Part shown: positions 26,612-35,013 of the stretch, one piece after another
How the letters are laid out: every line of letters begins with the position of its first letter
Numbering within the stretch: the stretch's first letter is position 1
Origin: Hyphomicrobiales bacterium
GTDB lineage: Bacteria > Pseudomonadota > Alphaproteobacteria > Rhizobiales > Beijerinckiaceae
NCBI GenBank assembly: GCA_027489535.1
Contig: JAIXZO010000018.1
Location: 248,001-312,000, forward strand
DNA length: 64,000 nt
Direction of reading: 5' to 3'
Program-made: the position numbers and the translations under genes
Notes under the pieces: model-generated
What the model was told of the DNA's origin: nothing
What the model saw: only the letters and a program-made list of their open reading frames with translations
Databases searched by the model: none

Positions 26612-27958
26612 ATGTCCGCCGTCCAAGACAATCTCGCCCGCAATCTTGCGCCCAACGATCTGGATGCTTGGTGGCTGCCGTTCACGGCCAATCGCGCGTT
26701 CAAGAAGAACCCGCGCATGATCACGGCCGCGAAGGACATGCATTACATCACCCCCGAGGGCAAAAAGATCCTCGACGGCGTGGCGGGGCTTTGGTGCTGC
26801 AATGCGGGGCACAACCGGCAACCCATCGTGGAGGCCATCCAGCAGCAGGCGGCGGAACTCGATTTCGCTCCCGCCTTCCAGTTCGGCCACCCGAAGGCCT
26901 TCCAGCTCGCGTCGCGCATCGCCGCGCTCGCGCCGGGCGATCTCGACCACGTCTTCTTCGCCAATTCGGGGTCGGAGGCGGTCGATACCGCCCTCAAGAT
27001 CGCCCTCGCCTATTGGAACGTGAAGGGTCAGGGCCAGCGCACCCGCCTCATCGGCCGCGAGCGCGGCTATCACGGCGTCGGCTTCGGCGGCATCTCGGTC
27101 GGCGGCATCGTCAACAACCGCAAGTTCTTCGGCTCGCTGCTGGCGGGCGTCGATCACCTGCCGCACACCTACAACCGCGCGGAACAGGCCTTCTCGAAGG
27201 GCGAGCCGGAATGGGGCGCGCATCTGGCCGACGAACTCGAGCGCATCGTCACCCTGCATGACGCGTCGACCATCGCCGCCGTCATAGTCGAGCCGATGGC
27301 GGGTTCCACCGGCGTGCTGCCGCCGCCCAAGGGCTATCTCAAGCGCCTGCGCGAAATCTGCGACAAGCACGGCATCCTGCTGATCTTCGACGAGGTCATC
27401 TCCGGCTTCGGCCGCCTCGGCTGCGCCTTCGCCGCCGAGCGTTACGGGGTGGTGCCGGACATGATCTGCTTCGCCAAGGCCGTGAATTCCGGCACCGTTC
27501 CGATGGGCGGCGTCATCGCGCGCAAAGGCATCTACGACGCCTTCATGCAGGGGCCCGAGCACGTCATCGAGCTGTTCCACGGCTACACCTATTCCGGCCA
27601 TCCTCTCGCCGCCGCGGCCGGTCTCGCCACGCTCGATCTCTACCGCGACGAGAACCTGTTCGAGCGGACGAAGGCGTTGGAGCCGCGCTGGATCGACGCG
27701 ATCATGTCGCTCAAGGGCCTGCCCAACGTGCTCGACATCCGCGCCGTGGGCCTCGTCGCCGCCATCGACCTCGCCTCGAAGCCCGACGGCTTCGGCAAGC
27801 GCGCCTACGAGGCGATGGACCGCGGCTTCCGCGAGCACGATCTGATGATCCGCATCACCGGCGAGACCATCGCCGTCACCCCGCCGCTGATCATTTCCGA
27901 TGCCGAAGTCGACGAACTCGTCGACAAGCTGAAAAAGATCATCATCGCGGTGGCCTGA
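26612..27958 (+). CDS. Omega-amino acid:pyruvate aminotransferase (class III)
   Basis: A 448-residue PLP enzyme of aminotransferase class III, closest in pattern to beta-alanine:pyruvate transaminase. Landmarks are NDLDAWWLPFTANRAF near the start, FANSGSEAVDTALKIA for phosphate binding, IFDEVISGFGR for the PLP-ring Asp and the Schiff-base lysine K289 in FAKAVNSG. It would interconvert an omega-amino acid or amine and an aldehyde, in the cytoplasm. A GAGAGG ribosome site precedes the ATG. The neighbouring divergent regulator-like gene might control it. Confidence 0.92.
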   Translation: MSAVQDNLARNLAPNDLDAWWLPFTANRAFKKNPRMITAAKDMHYITPEGKKILDGVAGLWCCNAGHNRQPIVEAIQQQAAELDFAPAFQFGHPKAFQLASRIAALAPGDLDHVFFANSGSEAVDTALKIALAYWNVKGQGQRTRLIGRERGYHGVGFGGISVGGIVNNRKFFGSLLAGVDHLPHTYNRAEQAFSKGEPEWGAHLADELERIVTLHDASTIAAVIVEPMAGSTGVLPPPKGYLKRLREICDKHGILLIFDEVISGFGRLGCAFAAERYGVVPDMICFAKAVNSGTVPMGGVIARKGIYDAFMQGPEHVIELFHGYTYSGHPLAAAAGLATLDLYRDENLFERTKALEPRWIDAIMSLKGLPNVLDIRAVGLVAAIDLASKPDGFGKRAYEAMDRGFREHDLMIRITGETIAVTPPLIISDAEVDELVDKLKKIIIAVA

Positions 27959-27977
27959 GGGGCTCGTCCTCCCTGCC

Positions 27978-28020
27978 CCTCATGGTGAGGAGCGCGGCTT
28001 AGCCGCGCGTCTCGAACCAC
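27978..28020 (+). repeat. Intergenic hairpin repeat, family A, copy 1
   Basis: CCTCATGGTGAGGAG, a short inner palindrome (GCGCGGCTTAGCCGCGC) and GTCTCGAACCAC. It lies 20 bases after the transaminase stop and may act as its transcription end. Related copies are at 34901, 36353, 42944 and 63493. Confidence 0.85.
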
Positions 28021-28050
28021 GCTCCCGCGGTTGAGCCCCGCCCCGCCCCG

Positions 28051-28065
28051 TGGCACCGTCGTTGC
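28051..28065 (+). promoter_or_regulatory. Sigma-54-type -24/-12 motif upstream of the DNA methyltransferase
   Basis: TGGCAC-CGTCG-TTGC matches the sigma-54 consensus TGGCAC-N5-TTGC at every fixed position, 30 bases before the methyltransferase ATG at 28096. A transcript would start near 28077. No activator site was recognised, and a chance match in 64 kb of GC-rich sequence is possible. Confidence 0.4.
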
Positions 28066-28095
28066 GCAAGGTCCCGGCGATTCTCCGGGCCGCAT

Positions 28096-29193
28096 ATGCG
28101 GACGTTCATGGCCCATCGCGTCATCGATCTTTTCTCCGGCGCGGGCGGGCTCACGCTCGGCTTCACCGACGGTCGTTTTTGCGGCGGCTTCGAGAGCGTC
28201 TGGGCCGTGGATCGCGATGCCGCGGCCGTCGCCACGCACAAGCTCAATTTCGGGCCGGACGCGGATTGCGCCGACATCGAGAGCTGGCTCGCCGAAGGCC
28301 GTCCCGTCCCGAAAGCCGACGTGGTGGTCGGCGGTCCGCCCTGCCAAGGCTTCAGCCTGCTCAACAAAAACCGCGCGGGCGACGTTCGCCGTGCACTCTG
28401 GCAGCCCTTCATGGACGTGGTGGCGCTGTCGGGCGCGACCGCCTTCGTCATCGAAAACGTCGCCGAACTGAAGGCCTCGCCCGAGCATGACGCCATCCGC
28501 GCCCGCGCCGCCGCCATGGGCTTCGACACGGTCTCCGCCGTGCTCAACGCCGCCGATTACGGCGCGCCGCAAACCCGCAAACGCATGCTGATGATCGGCT
28601 TTCCCGCACGATCCGCAGCTCCCGACTTTCCGCCCCGGCCCACTTATGCCTCGCCGAAGGAGCGCGCGGCCGGCTCGAACCTGCCGGCATGGCGAAGCGT
28701 CCGCGACGCCGTCGGCGATTTGCCCGAGCCCGTCGGCACCGATCCCCGCACCGACGTCGCGCCGCCGCTCGACCTGCATTTCGGCCGCTCCCCGACGGCC
28801 GTCAGCATGCGCCGCTACCGCGCCGTCCCGCCCGGCGGCAATCGTTTCGACCTGCAGAAGAACGCGCCCGAGATCACGCCGGCATGCTGGCTGCGCAAAC
28901 CGTCCGGCGGCACTGATTTGTTCGGCCGTCTGTGGTGGGACCGCCCGTCCGTCACCATCCGCACGGAGTTCTTCAAGCCGGAAAAGGGCCGCTATCTCCA
29001 CCCCGAGGCGCACCGCCCCATCACCCACCGCGAAGCCGCACGCCTGATGGGCTTCCCCGACGATTTCCGCTTCGCCGGCACAAAGAGCGAAATCGCCCGC
29101 CAAATCGGCAACGCCGTCCCGCCCCATCTCGGCGCGGCGGTCGCCCGCATCGTCAAAACGATCCTCGAAGACAAGGCCCGCGCCGCGGCCTGA
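28096..29193 (+). CDS. DNA (cytosine-5-)-methyltransferase
   Basis: A 365-residue C5-cytosine methyltransferase with all main motifs in order: I (IDLFSGAGGLTLGF), IV with catalytic C83 (GGPPCQGFS), VI (ENV, residues 120-122), VIII (PQTRKRMLMIGF), IX/X (LMGFPDDFRF, QIGNAVPP). The target-recognition region lies at about 215-305; the recognised DNA sequence cannot be read from it. A second in-frame ATG at 28108 (MAHRVIDLF) is an equally likely start. No restriction endonuclease gene is adjacent. A vsr gene follows in the opposite direction, so this is likely a Dcm-like orphan methyltransferase with its repair partner. Confidence 0.95.
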   Translation: MRTFMAHRVIDLFSGAGGLTLGFTDGRFCGGFESVWAVDRDAAAVATHKLNFGPDADCADIESWLAEGRPVPKADVVVGGPPCQGFSLLNKNRAGDVRRALWQPFMDVVALSGATAFVIENVAELKASPEHDAIRARAAAMGFDTVSAVLNAADYGAPQTRKRMLMIGFPARSAAPDFPPRPTYASPKERAAGSNLPAWRSVRDAVGDLPEPVGTDPRTDVAPPLDLHFGRSPTAVSMRRYRAVPPGGNRFDLQKNAPEITPACWLRKPSGGTDLFGRLWWDRPSVTIRTEFFKPEKGRYLHPEAHRPITHREAARLMGFPDDFRFAGTKSEIARQIGNAVPPHLGAAVARIVKTILEDKARAAA

Positions 29194-29199
29194 ATCGAT

Positions 29200-29326
29200 C
29201 CGTCATTGCGAGCAAAGCGAAGCAATCCAGCCGGCGTCCGCCGTAAGGCCCCCGCAGCCCGCCGGGCCGGACCATTGCGCGCGCGGCCTCTGGATTGCCG
29301 CGTCGCTGCGCTCCTCGCAATGACGG
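29200..29326. repeat. Intergenic hairpin repeat, family C, copy 1
   Basis: A 127-base element with perfect 13-base inverted ends (CCGTCATTGCGAG and CTCGCAATGACGG) and inner words GAAGCAATCCAG and CTGGATTGCCGCGTCG. It fills the gap between the methyltransferase and vsr. The second copy is at 36394-36519. Confidence 0.9.
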
Positions 29327-29356
29327 AAAACGGTTTGAAATGATGAACCGCGCCCC

Positions 29357-29767
29357 TCACCCCGCCAGAAACGCCCGCAGCCTCTCTTCAAGCCCCTCCG
29401 CATCCCGCAATTCGCATTCCCACACAACCAGCACGCGCCAGCCTGCGGCCTGCAACTCCCGCTGCGCGCGCGCATCGCGCTCCGCATTGCGGCCGAGCTT
29501 CTCCGTCCAGAACTCCACCCGCGTGGCGGGCTTCGTCGCGCGGGAGCAGCCGGGATGGGCGTGCCAGAAGCAGCCATGCACGAAGATCGCCGCCCGGTAC
29601 TTCAGCAGCACCATGTCGGGCGTGCCCGGCAGGTCCCGCCGGTGCAGCCGGAAACGGAAGCCCATGCCGTGCAGCAGGCGGCGCACCCGCAATTCCGGCT
29701 TGGTATCTTTGGAGCGCACCTTCGCCATGGCGCGGCTGCGCTGCTCGGGGCTCATCACGTCGACCAT
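29357..29767 (-). CDS. vsr: Very short patch repair endonuclease
   Basis: A 136-residue Vsr nuclease, which nicks at T:G mismatches arising from deamination of 5-methylcytosine. It begins MVDVMSPEQRSRAMAKVRSKDTKPE. The catalytic D51 (DLPGTPD) is at the E. coli position, and the zinc/active-site group H64, C66, H69 and H71 is in FVHGCFWHAHPGC. It is convergent with the methyltransferase, a usual pairing. A second ATG at 29755 is possible. Nothing indicates inactivation. Confidence 0.95.
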   Translation of the reverse strand: MVDVMSPEQRSRAMAKVRSKDTKPELRVRRLLHGMGFRFRLHRRDLPGTPDMVLLKYRAAIFVHGCFWHAHPGCSRATKPATRVEFWTEKLGRNAERDARAQRELQAAGWRVLVVWECELRDAEGLEERLRAFLAG

Positions 29768-29867
29768 GCGCCATCATAACGGGCGAAGTCGCACGGCGCA
29801 GCCCTCGGGATGACAAGCACCGCCCCATGCGCTACCACCCGCCGTCCCCTCCGGAACCGCGTCAGCC

Positions 29868-31394
29868 ATGTCGAAACCCGCAGAAACCGCTCCCGAATCC
29901 GCTCTCGGCACCCCGTCCGAAGCGCATCGCGGCCCGCTCGCGCGCCTCCCGCGCGGCTTCGCCGATCGCGGGCCGGCCGACATCGCCGCGACGGAGCGCA
30001 TGCTGGCCGCCATCCGCGAGGTCTATGATCTCTACGGCTTCGAGGCGGTCGAAACGCCCTTCGTCGAATATACCGACGCGCTCGGCAAATTCCTGCCGGA
30101 TCAGGACCGGCCGAACGAAGGCGTGTTCTCGTTTCAGGACGACGACGACCAGTGGCTGTCGCTGCGCTATGACCTGACCGCCCCGCTCGCCCGCCACGTC
30201 GCCGAAAACTTCGACAAGCTGCCCAAGCCCTACCGCTCCTATCGTTGCGGCTGGGTGTTCCGCAACGAGAAGCCCGGCCCCGGCCGCTTCCGCCAATTCA
30301 TGCAGTTCGACGCCGACACCGTCGGCGCGTCCTCCGTCGCCGCCGACGCCGAAATCTGCATGATGGCCGCCGATACGCTCGAGCGCGTGGGGATCGCGCG
30401 GGGCGATTACGCCGTGAAGGTCAACAACCGCAAGGTGCTCGACGGCGTGATGGAAGCCGTCGGCCTCGACGGCGAGGACGATGCCGGCCGCCGCCTCATC
30501 GTGCTGCGCGCCATCGACAAGCTCGACAAGGTCGGCGCGGAAGGCGTCGCCGCTTTGCTCGGCGCGGGCCGCATGGACCCCTCGGGCGACTTCACGAAGG
30601 GGGCGGGGCTCGCCGCCGCGCAGATCGAGCGCGTGCTCGCCTTTACGGCGGCAGGCGGCTCGGATGTCGCGGCCACGCTCGCCAATCTCCGCACCGTCGT
30701 CGCGGGTTCCCCGCGCGGCGAAGAAGGCGTTTCAGAACTCGCCGAAATCGCAGCCCTCGTCGCCGCCGCCGCCTATGACGACGGCCGCGTGGTCATCGAC
30801 CCGTCCGTCGTGCGCGGTCTCGAATATTACACCGGCCCCGTCTACGAGGCCGAGCTGACCTTCGAGGTCAAGGACGAGGACGGCCGCCCCGTGCGCTTCG
30901 GCTCCGTCGCCGGCGGCGGCCGCTATGACGGCCTCGTCTCCCGTTTCCGGGGCGAGCCCGTGCCCGCCACGGGCTTCTCCATCGGCGTGTCGCGCCTGCT
31001 CGCCGCGCTCAAGGTGCTCGGCAAGGTCGGTGCGGAAAAGACCGTCGGCCCCGTCGTCGTCCTGGTCATGGATCGCGAGCGTGCCGCCGATTATCAGCGC
31101 CTCGTGAAGACGCTCCGCGATGCGGGCATCCGCGCCGAAATGTATCTCGGCGACGGCAAGATGAAGCCGCAGATGAAATATGCCGACCGGCGCGGCGGCG
31201 TCTGCGTCATCATCCAAGGCTCCGACGAGCAGGCCCGCGGCGAGGTGCAGATCAAGGATCTCGTCATCGGCGCGACCCTCGCCTCCGCGCCGGACCGCGA
31301 GGCCTATCTCAAGGCGCAGGCCGAAGCCCAGTTCGCGGTCCCCGAAGCGGAAATGGTCGCCGCCGTCCGCAAGGTCCTCGCCCGCCACGGGTGA
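29868..31394 (+). CDS. hisS: Histidyl-tRNA synthetase
   Basis: A 508-residue class II synthetase, longer than the ~424 of E. coli but normal for alphaproteobacteria. Motif 2 lies in [22 protein letters not shown] and the histidine-binding segment in [15 protein letters not shown]; the anticodon-binding domain is at about 400-480. The N-terminus (residues 1-25) is an extra Ala/Pro-rich stretch. It starts the his group hisS-(M23)-hisZ-hisG. Confidence 0.95.
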   Translation: MSKPAETAPESALGTPSEAHRGPLARLPRGFADRGPADIAATERMLAAIREVYDLYGFEAVETPFVEYTDALGKFLPDQDRPNEGVFSFQDDDDQWLSLRYDLTAPLARHVAENFDKLPKPYRSYRCGWVFRNEKPGPGRFRQFMQFDADTVGASSVAADAEICMMAADTLERVGIARGDYAVKVNNRKVLDGVMEAVGLDGEDDAGRRLIVLRAIDKLDKVGAEGVAALLGAGRMDPSGDFTKGAGLAAAQIERVLAFTAAGGSDVAATLANLRTVVAGSPRGEEGVSELAEIAALVAAAAYDDGRVVIDPSVVRGLEYYTGPVYEAELTFEVKDEDGRPVRFGSVAGGGRYDGLVSRFRGEPVPATGFSIGVSRLLAALKVLGKVGAEKTVGPVVVLVMDRERAADYQRLVKTLRDAGIRAEMYLGDGKMKPQMKYADRRGGVCVIIQGSDEQARGEVQIKDLVIGATLASAPDREAYLKAQAEAQFAVPEAEMVAAVRKVLARHG

Positions 31395-31421
31395 GGCGAG
31401 CCTGCGCCTCGAACCATCAAA

Positions 31422-31530
31422 CCATTGTCATCCCGGGCGGCGTAAGCCGACCCGGGACCCCGACTTGCGGGCATCGTGGAACAAGGCCGGGTCCCGGCTC
31501 TGCGCTTCGCTCCGGCCGGGATGACAATGG
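31422..31530. repeat. Intergenic hairpin repeat, family B, copy 1
   Basis: A 109-base element with perfect 15-base inverted ends (CCATTGTCATCCCGG and CCGGGATGACAATGG). The core CTTGCGGGCATCGTGGAACA is shared, inverted, with the copy at 36232-36322. It lies 28 bases after the hisS stop. Confidence 0.9.
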
Positions 31531-31566
31531 AGGTGCCGCTGCTACCCTCCTTCACCCCAAGACCCC

Positions 31567-31609
31567 CCTCATCCTGAGGAGCGGCCGAAGGCCGCGTCTC
31601 GAAGGACGG
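31567..31609 (+). repeat. Intergenic hairpin repeat, family A-prime, copy 1
   Basis: CCTCATCCTGAGGAG, inner palindrome CGGCCGAAGGCCG, then CGTCTCGAAGGACGG. It is a variant of family A, with an inverted copy at 63410-63452. With the family B element it fills most of the 295-base gap after hisS. Confidence 0.85.
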
Positions 31610-31689
31610 AAGGCCCGCGCCCCGTTTCCGAATTATTCCCCAATTGCCCCGCATGATCGGCCGTCCCGTGAACCGGAACGGATTTCATC

Positions 31690-32679
31690 ATGCTGTTGCG
31701 CTCCACCCTTTTGATCGCCGCAGGCCTTTTCAGCCTGATGCCTTCCGCGCTTCGCGCCGAGCCGCCGCGCCTGTCGCCGCCTTTGCGCTGCGAGCCGGAG
31801 ACCGGATGCTTCATCCAAAGCTATGTCGATCACGACCCCGGCCCGGGCTCGTCCGATTTCGCCTGCGGCGCGCGCACCTATGACGGCCACAACGGCACGG
31901 ATTTCCGCATCCGTTCGCTGCGGGCCCAGGCGGAGGTGCTCGCCTCGGCCGACGGCGTCGTGAAGGGCGCGCGCGACGGCATGCAGGACGTCTCCGTCCG
32001 CGTCATCGGCAAGTCGGCCTTGGGCGGTCGCGAATGCGGAAACGGCGTCGTCGTCGAGCACGGCGACGGCTGGAGCACGCAATATTGCCACATGGCGCAG
32101 GGCAGCGTGACGGTGAAGGACGGCGCGCGCGTGCGCCGCGGCGACGTGCTGGGCCGCGTCGGCCTGTCCGGAAACACCGAATTCCCGCACGTTCACCTCA
32201 CCGTTCGGCAGAACGGCAAGGTCGTCGACCCCTTCGCCTACGGACGCCCGCCCGCGGCGTGCAATGCGGGCGTCTCGCTCTGGACGCCCGAAGCCGCATC
32301 GGCGTTCGCCTACCGCTCGCGCATCCTGCTCGCGCGCGGTTTCGCAGACGGACCGGTCACGGGCGAGGAGATCGATACGGGAACGGTGGAAGACCGCCGC
32401 CCGATCCCGGCCTCCGCCGCCGTCGTCGCATGGGTCCGCCTCATCGGCGTCGAGGCGGGCGACGCGCCCAAGCTCGTGCTCACCGGCCCGGACGGCACCG
32501 TCCTGTCCGAGAACAAACCCGAGGTGCAGGACCGCGCCAAGGCACAAATTCATCTGTTCGTCGGCCGCAAGCGTCCGCCCGAGGGTTGGCCGCCCGGCAC
32601 CTATGCCGCCGCCCTGTCCGTGCTGCGCGACGGCAAAACCGTTTCCGAAGAGCGCTTCACGATGGACCTCGGGCGCTGA
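31690..32679 (+). CDS. Secreted M23-family metallopeptidase
   Basis: A 329-residue periplasmic protein with a signal peptide (MLLRSTLLIAAGLFSLMPSA, cleavage near LRA-E). The LytM/M23 domain has the zinc ligands H67 and D71 in GHNGTDF and the later HVHL motif, with the catalytic His region in STQYCHMAQG. All catalytic residues are kept, so it probably cuts peptidoglycan cross-links. A beta-rich domain of unknown role follows (about 190-329). It separates hisS from hisZ, which are often adjacent. Confidence 0.9.
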   Translation: MLLRSTLLIAAGLFSLMPSALRAEPPRLSPPLRCEPETGCFIQSYVDHDPGPGSSDFACGARTYDGHNGTDFRIRSLRAQAEVLASADGVVKGARDGMQDVSVRVIGKSALGGRECGNGVVVEHGDGWSTQYCHMAQGSVTVKDGARVRRGDVLGRVGLSGNTEFPHVHLTVRQNGKVVDPFAYGRPPAACNAGVSLWTPEAASAFAYRSRILLARGFADGPVTGEEIDTGTVEDRRPIPASAAVVAWVRLIGVEAGDAPKLVLTGPDGTVLSENKPEVQDRAKAQIHLFVGRKRPPEGWPPGTYAAALSVLRDGKTVSEERFTMDLGR

Positions 32680-32783
32680 CGCGGAGGAAAGCCCGCCTCC
32701 CCGCCGCCGTCCCTAAATCCTTTTTCGGTCGCACCGACCGTCCGCCCCTGCTATACGCCCGGCCGGAGAACAGGGGCTTCACC

Positions 32784-33902
32784 GTGGTCAGGGCACGTCT
32801 ATCCGCAGAGCAGCTCGTCGCGCGCTTCGTCCGCGTCGGCTATGCGCGCGTCGAACCGCCGGTGCTGCAGCCCGCCGACGTGTTCCTCGATCTGTCGGGC
32901 GAGGACATCCGTCGCCGGATGTTCGTCACCACCGATTCCGAAGGCCGCGAGATGGCGCTGCGGCCGGAATTCACCATCCCCGTCGCCCGTCTTCACCTCG
33001 AATCCGCCGAAGCCGGCAGGCGCGCCGCCTATTCCTATTGCGGCCCGGTCTTTCGTCTTCGCACCGGCGAGACGGGCGAATTCGTGCAAGCCGGCATCGA
33101 ATCCTTTGGTCGCACCGACATCGCCGCCGCCGATGCCGAAATCGTCGCGCTCGCGCTCGAAGCCGTGGAAGCGGCTGACGGCCCCGCCGATGCGGATCTG
33201 CGCTTGGGCGACGTCGGCCTGTTCACCGCGCTGACGGCCGCGCTGGCGCTGCCGCCGGCCGTGCTGCGCAATCTCAAGCGCGCCTTCGCGCAGGGTGCGC
33301 TGTCCACGGCGAACCTCGCGGCCCTCTCCGCCCCGGTCACCACCACAGGGGAACATGCCGGCCTCCTCGCCGCGCTGTCGGGGCAGGATCCGCGCGCCGC
33401 GCGCGCCTTCGTCGAGGACCTTCTCAAGATCGCCGGCATTTCGAGCGGCGGCGGACGCAGCCCGGCCGAAATCGCCGAGCGCTTCCTCGCCCAAGCCGAA
33501 AACGACGCGGGCGGGTTGTCGGACGAGGCGCGCGACGTGCTCGCGCGCTATCTCGCCATCGCGGGCGACCCCGACGCCGCCGCGACCGCCATGCGCGATC
33601 TCGCCGCCAATGCCGGCCTCGATCTCGCCGAAGCCCTCGATCTGTTCGAGGCGCGTACGGGCTTCCTCGCCGCGCGCGGCGTCGCGGTCGAGCGCATCGC
33701 CTTCTCCACCGCCTTCGGCCGCAATCTCGATTATTACACCGGCATGGTGTTCGAGATCCGCGATCCGCGCCGCACGGACGGTCGTCCGCTGGTCGGCGGC
33801 GGCCGCTATGACCGGCTCGTCGAGACCTTGGGCGCGCAACAGCCGATCCCGGCCGTCGGCTGCTCCATCTGGGTCGATCGCCTCATCGGAGACGCCGCAT
33901 GA
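32784..33902 (+). CDS. hisZ: ATP phosphoribosyltransferase regulatory subunit
   Basis: A 372-residue HisS-like protein without tRNA-charging function that activates HisG in histidine synthesis. It keeps the class II core ([48 protein letters not shown]-like [16 protein letters not shown]) but lacks the anticodon-binding domain. The start is a GTG at 32784 with a GGAGAACAGGGG ribosome site; no ATG fits. The stop overlaps the hisG start (ATGA at 33899-33902), consistent with a 1:1 complex. Confidence 0.93.
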   Translation: MVRARLSAEQLVARFVRVGYARVEPPVLQPADVFLDLSGEDIRRRMFVTTDSEGREMALRPEFTIPVARLHLESAEAGRRAAYSYCGPVFRLRTGETGEFVQAGIESFGRTDIAAADAEIVALALEAVEAADGPADADLRLGDVGLFTALTAALALPPAVLRNLKRAFAQGALSTANLAALSAPVTTTGEHAGLLAALSGQDPRAARAFVEDLLKIAGISSGGGRSPAEIAERFLAQAENDAGGLSDEARDVLARYLAIAGDPDAAATAMRDLAANAGLDLAEALDLFEARTGFLAARGVAVERIAFSTAFGRNLDYYTGMVFEIRDPRRTDGRPLVGGGRYDRLVETLGAQQPIPAVGCSIWVDRLIGDAA

Positions 33903-34891
33903 CCGCGGACCGGAACGATCCCCCGCTTGTCCTCGCCGTCCCCTCCAAGGGTCGCCTGCAGGAGAACGCCTCGGCCTTTTTCGGCCGCGCGGGCCTGCAA
34001 TTCGTGCAGGCGCGCGGCGAGCGCGACTATCGCGGCTCCATCGCCGGCTTCGGCGACGTCGAGGTGCTCTATCTCTCGGCCTCCGAGATTGCGCGCGAGC
34101 TCGCCTCGGGCGGCGCGCATCTCGGCGTCACGGGCGAGGACCTGATCCGCGAGAACATCGCGGATGCCGAAACCCGGCTGGAGCTGATCACGCCGCTCGG
34201 CTTCGGCCACGCCAACGTCGTCGTCGCCGTGCCGCAGGCTTGGATCGACGTGCGCCGCATGGCCGATTTGGAGGACGTGGCCGCCGCCTTCCGCGTCCGT
34301 CACGGCCGCAAGATGCGCGTCGCCACCAAATACGTGAACCTGACGCGCCGCTTCTTCGCGGAGCACGGCGTCACGGATTACCGCATCGTCGAAAGCCTCG
34401 GCGCGACCGAGGGCGCGCCCTCGTCCGGCGCGGCGGAACTGATCGTCGACATCACGACGACCGGCTCCACGCTGGCGGCCAACGCGCTGAAGATTCTCGC
34501 CGACGGCACGATGCTGAAGAGCGAGGCCAATCTGGTCGCCTCGCTCACCGCCGATTGGGGCCCCCGCGCCCGTGCCGCGATCCGCTCCATCCTGTCGCGC
34601 ATCGCGGCCGAGGAAGAGGCACGCACCACGCGCGAAGTCCGCGCCCGCTTCTCCCGCATGCCCGGCGATCTCGCGGCCGATGCCGAACGCGATTTTGAAG
34701 CCCGCATGGTCGATGCGCCCTCGTCCTCGGAGGAAATCACCCTCCAAGCCCCCAAGGACCGCATCTTCACGCTGACGGAATGGCTCATCGCCCAAGGCGC
34801 CGAGCGCGTCGCCGTCGCCCAAGTCGACTATCTCTTCCGCCGCACCAATCCCTTCATCGAAGCCCTCGAAGCGCGCATCGGCCGGGCCTAG
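33899..34891 (+). CDS. hisG: ATP phosphoribosyltransferase catalytic subunit, extended form
   Basis: A 330-residue HisG that commits ATP and PRPP to histidine synthesis. Catalytic-domain landmarks are [40 protein letters not shown] and the PRPP loop [19 protein letters not shown] short HisG that needs HisZ is usually about 210-230 residues, whereas this one has ~100 extra C-terminal residues (about 230-330). Long HisG proteins normally use that region for histidine feedback and lack HisZ; some rhizobia have both. The ATG overlaps hisZ. Confidence 0.94.
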   Translation: MTADRNDPPLVLAVPSKGRLQENASAFFGRAGLQFVQARGERDYRGSIAGFGDVEVLYLSASEIARELASGGAHLGVTGEDLIRENIADAETRLELITPLGFGHANVVVAVPQAWIDVRRMADLEDVAAAFRVRHGRKMRVATKYVNLTRRFFAEHGVTDYRIVESLGATEGAPSSGAAELIVDITTTGSTLAANALKILADGTMLKSEANLVASLTADWGPRARAAIRSILSRIAAEEEARTTREVRARFSRMPGDLAADAERDFEARMVDAPSSSEEITLQAPKDRIFTLTEWLIAQGAERVAVAQVDYLFRRTNPFIEALEARIGRA

Positions 34892-34900
34892 TCACGACGA

Positions 34901-34940
34901 CCCTCATGGTGAGGAGGCGCAAGGCGCCGTCTCGAACCAC
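34901..34940 (+). repeat. Intergenic hairpin repeat, family A, copy 2
   Basis: CCTCATGGTGAGGAG, inner palindrome GGCGCAAGGCGCC and GTCTCGAACCAC, starting 10 bases after the hisG stop. Confidence 0.85.
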
Positions 34941-35013
34941 CGGTGCCGACCCCCGCATCGCTCGCCTCCGCCGCGTGCCCGCGTTATAGCTCGGTCGGGT
35001 TGGGAGATTTCAG

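Noticed and set aside
25430-27838. An open frame of about 800 codons running from the membrane regulator across the whole transaminase gene in antisense
   Set aside because: Its upstream half is a GC-rich shadow of the transaminase, with no family resemblance. Only the part below 26488 has a recognisable domain structure.
28096-29767. A complete restriction-modification or phage-defence island around the methyltransferase
   Set aside because: Flanking genes are housekeeping (transaminase, hisS), no endonuclease, helicase or other defence gene is found, and base composition does not visibly differ.
32784-33902. hisZ taken for a second, decayed hisS
   Set aside because: The loss of the anticodon-binding domain and the coupling to hisG are the defining features of HisZ, not decay.
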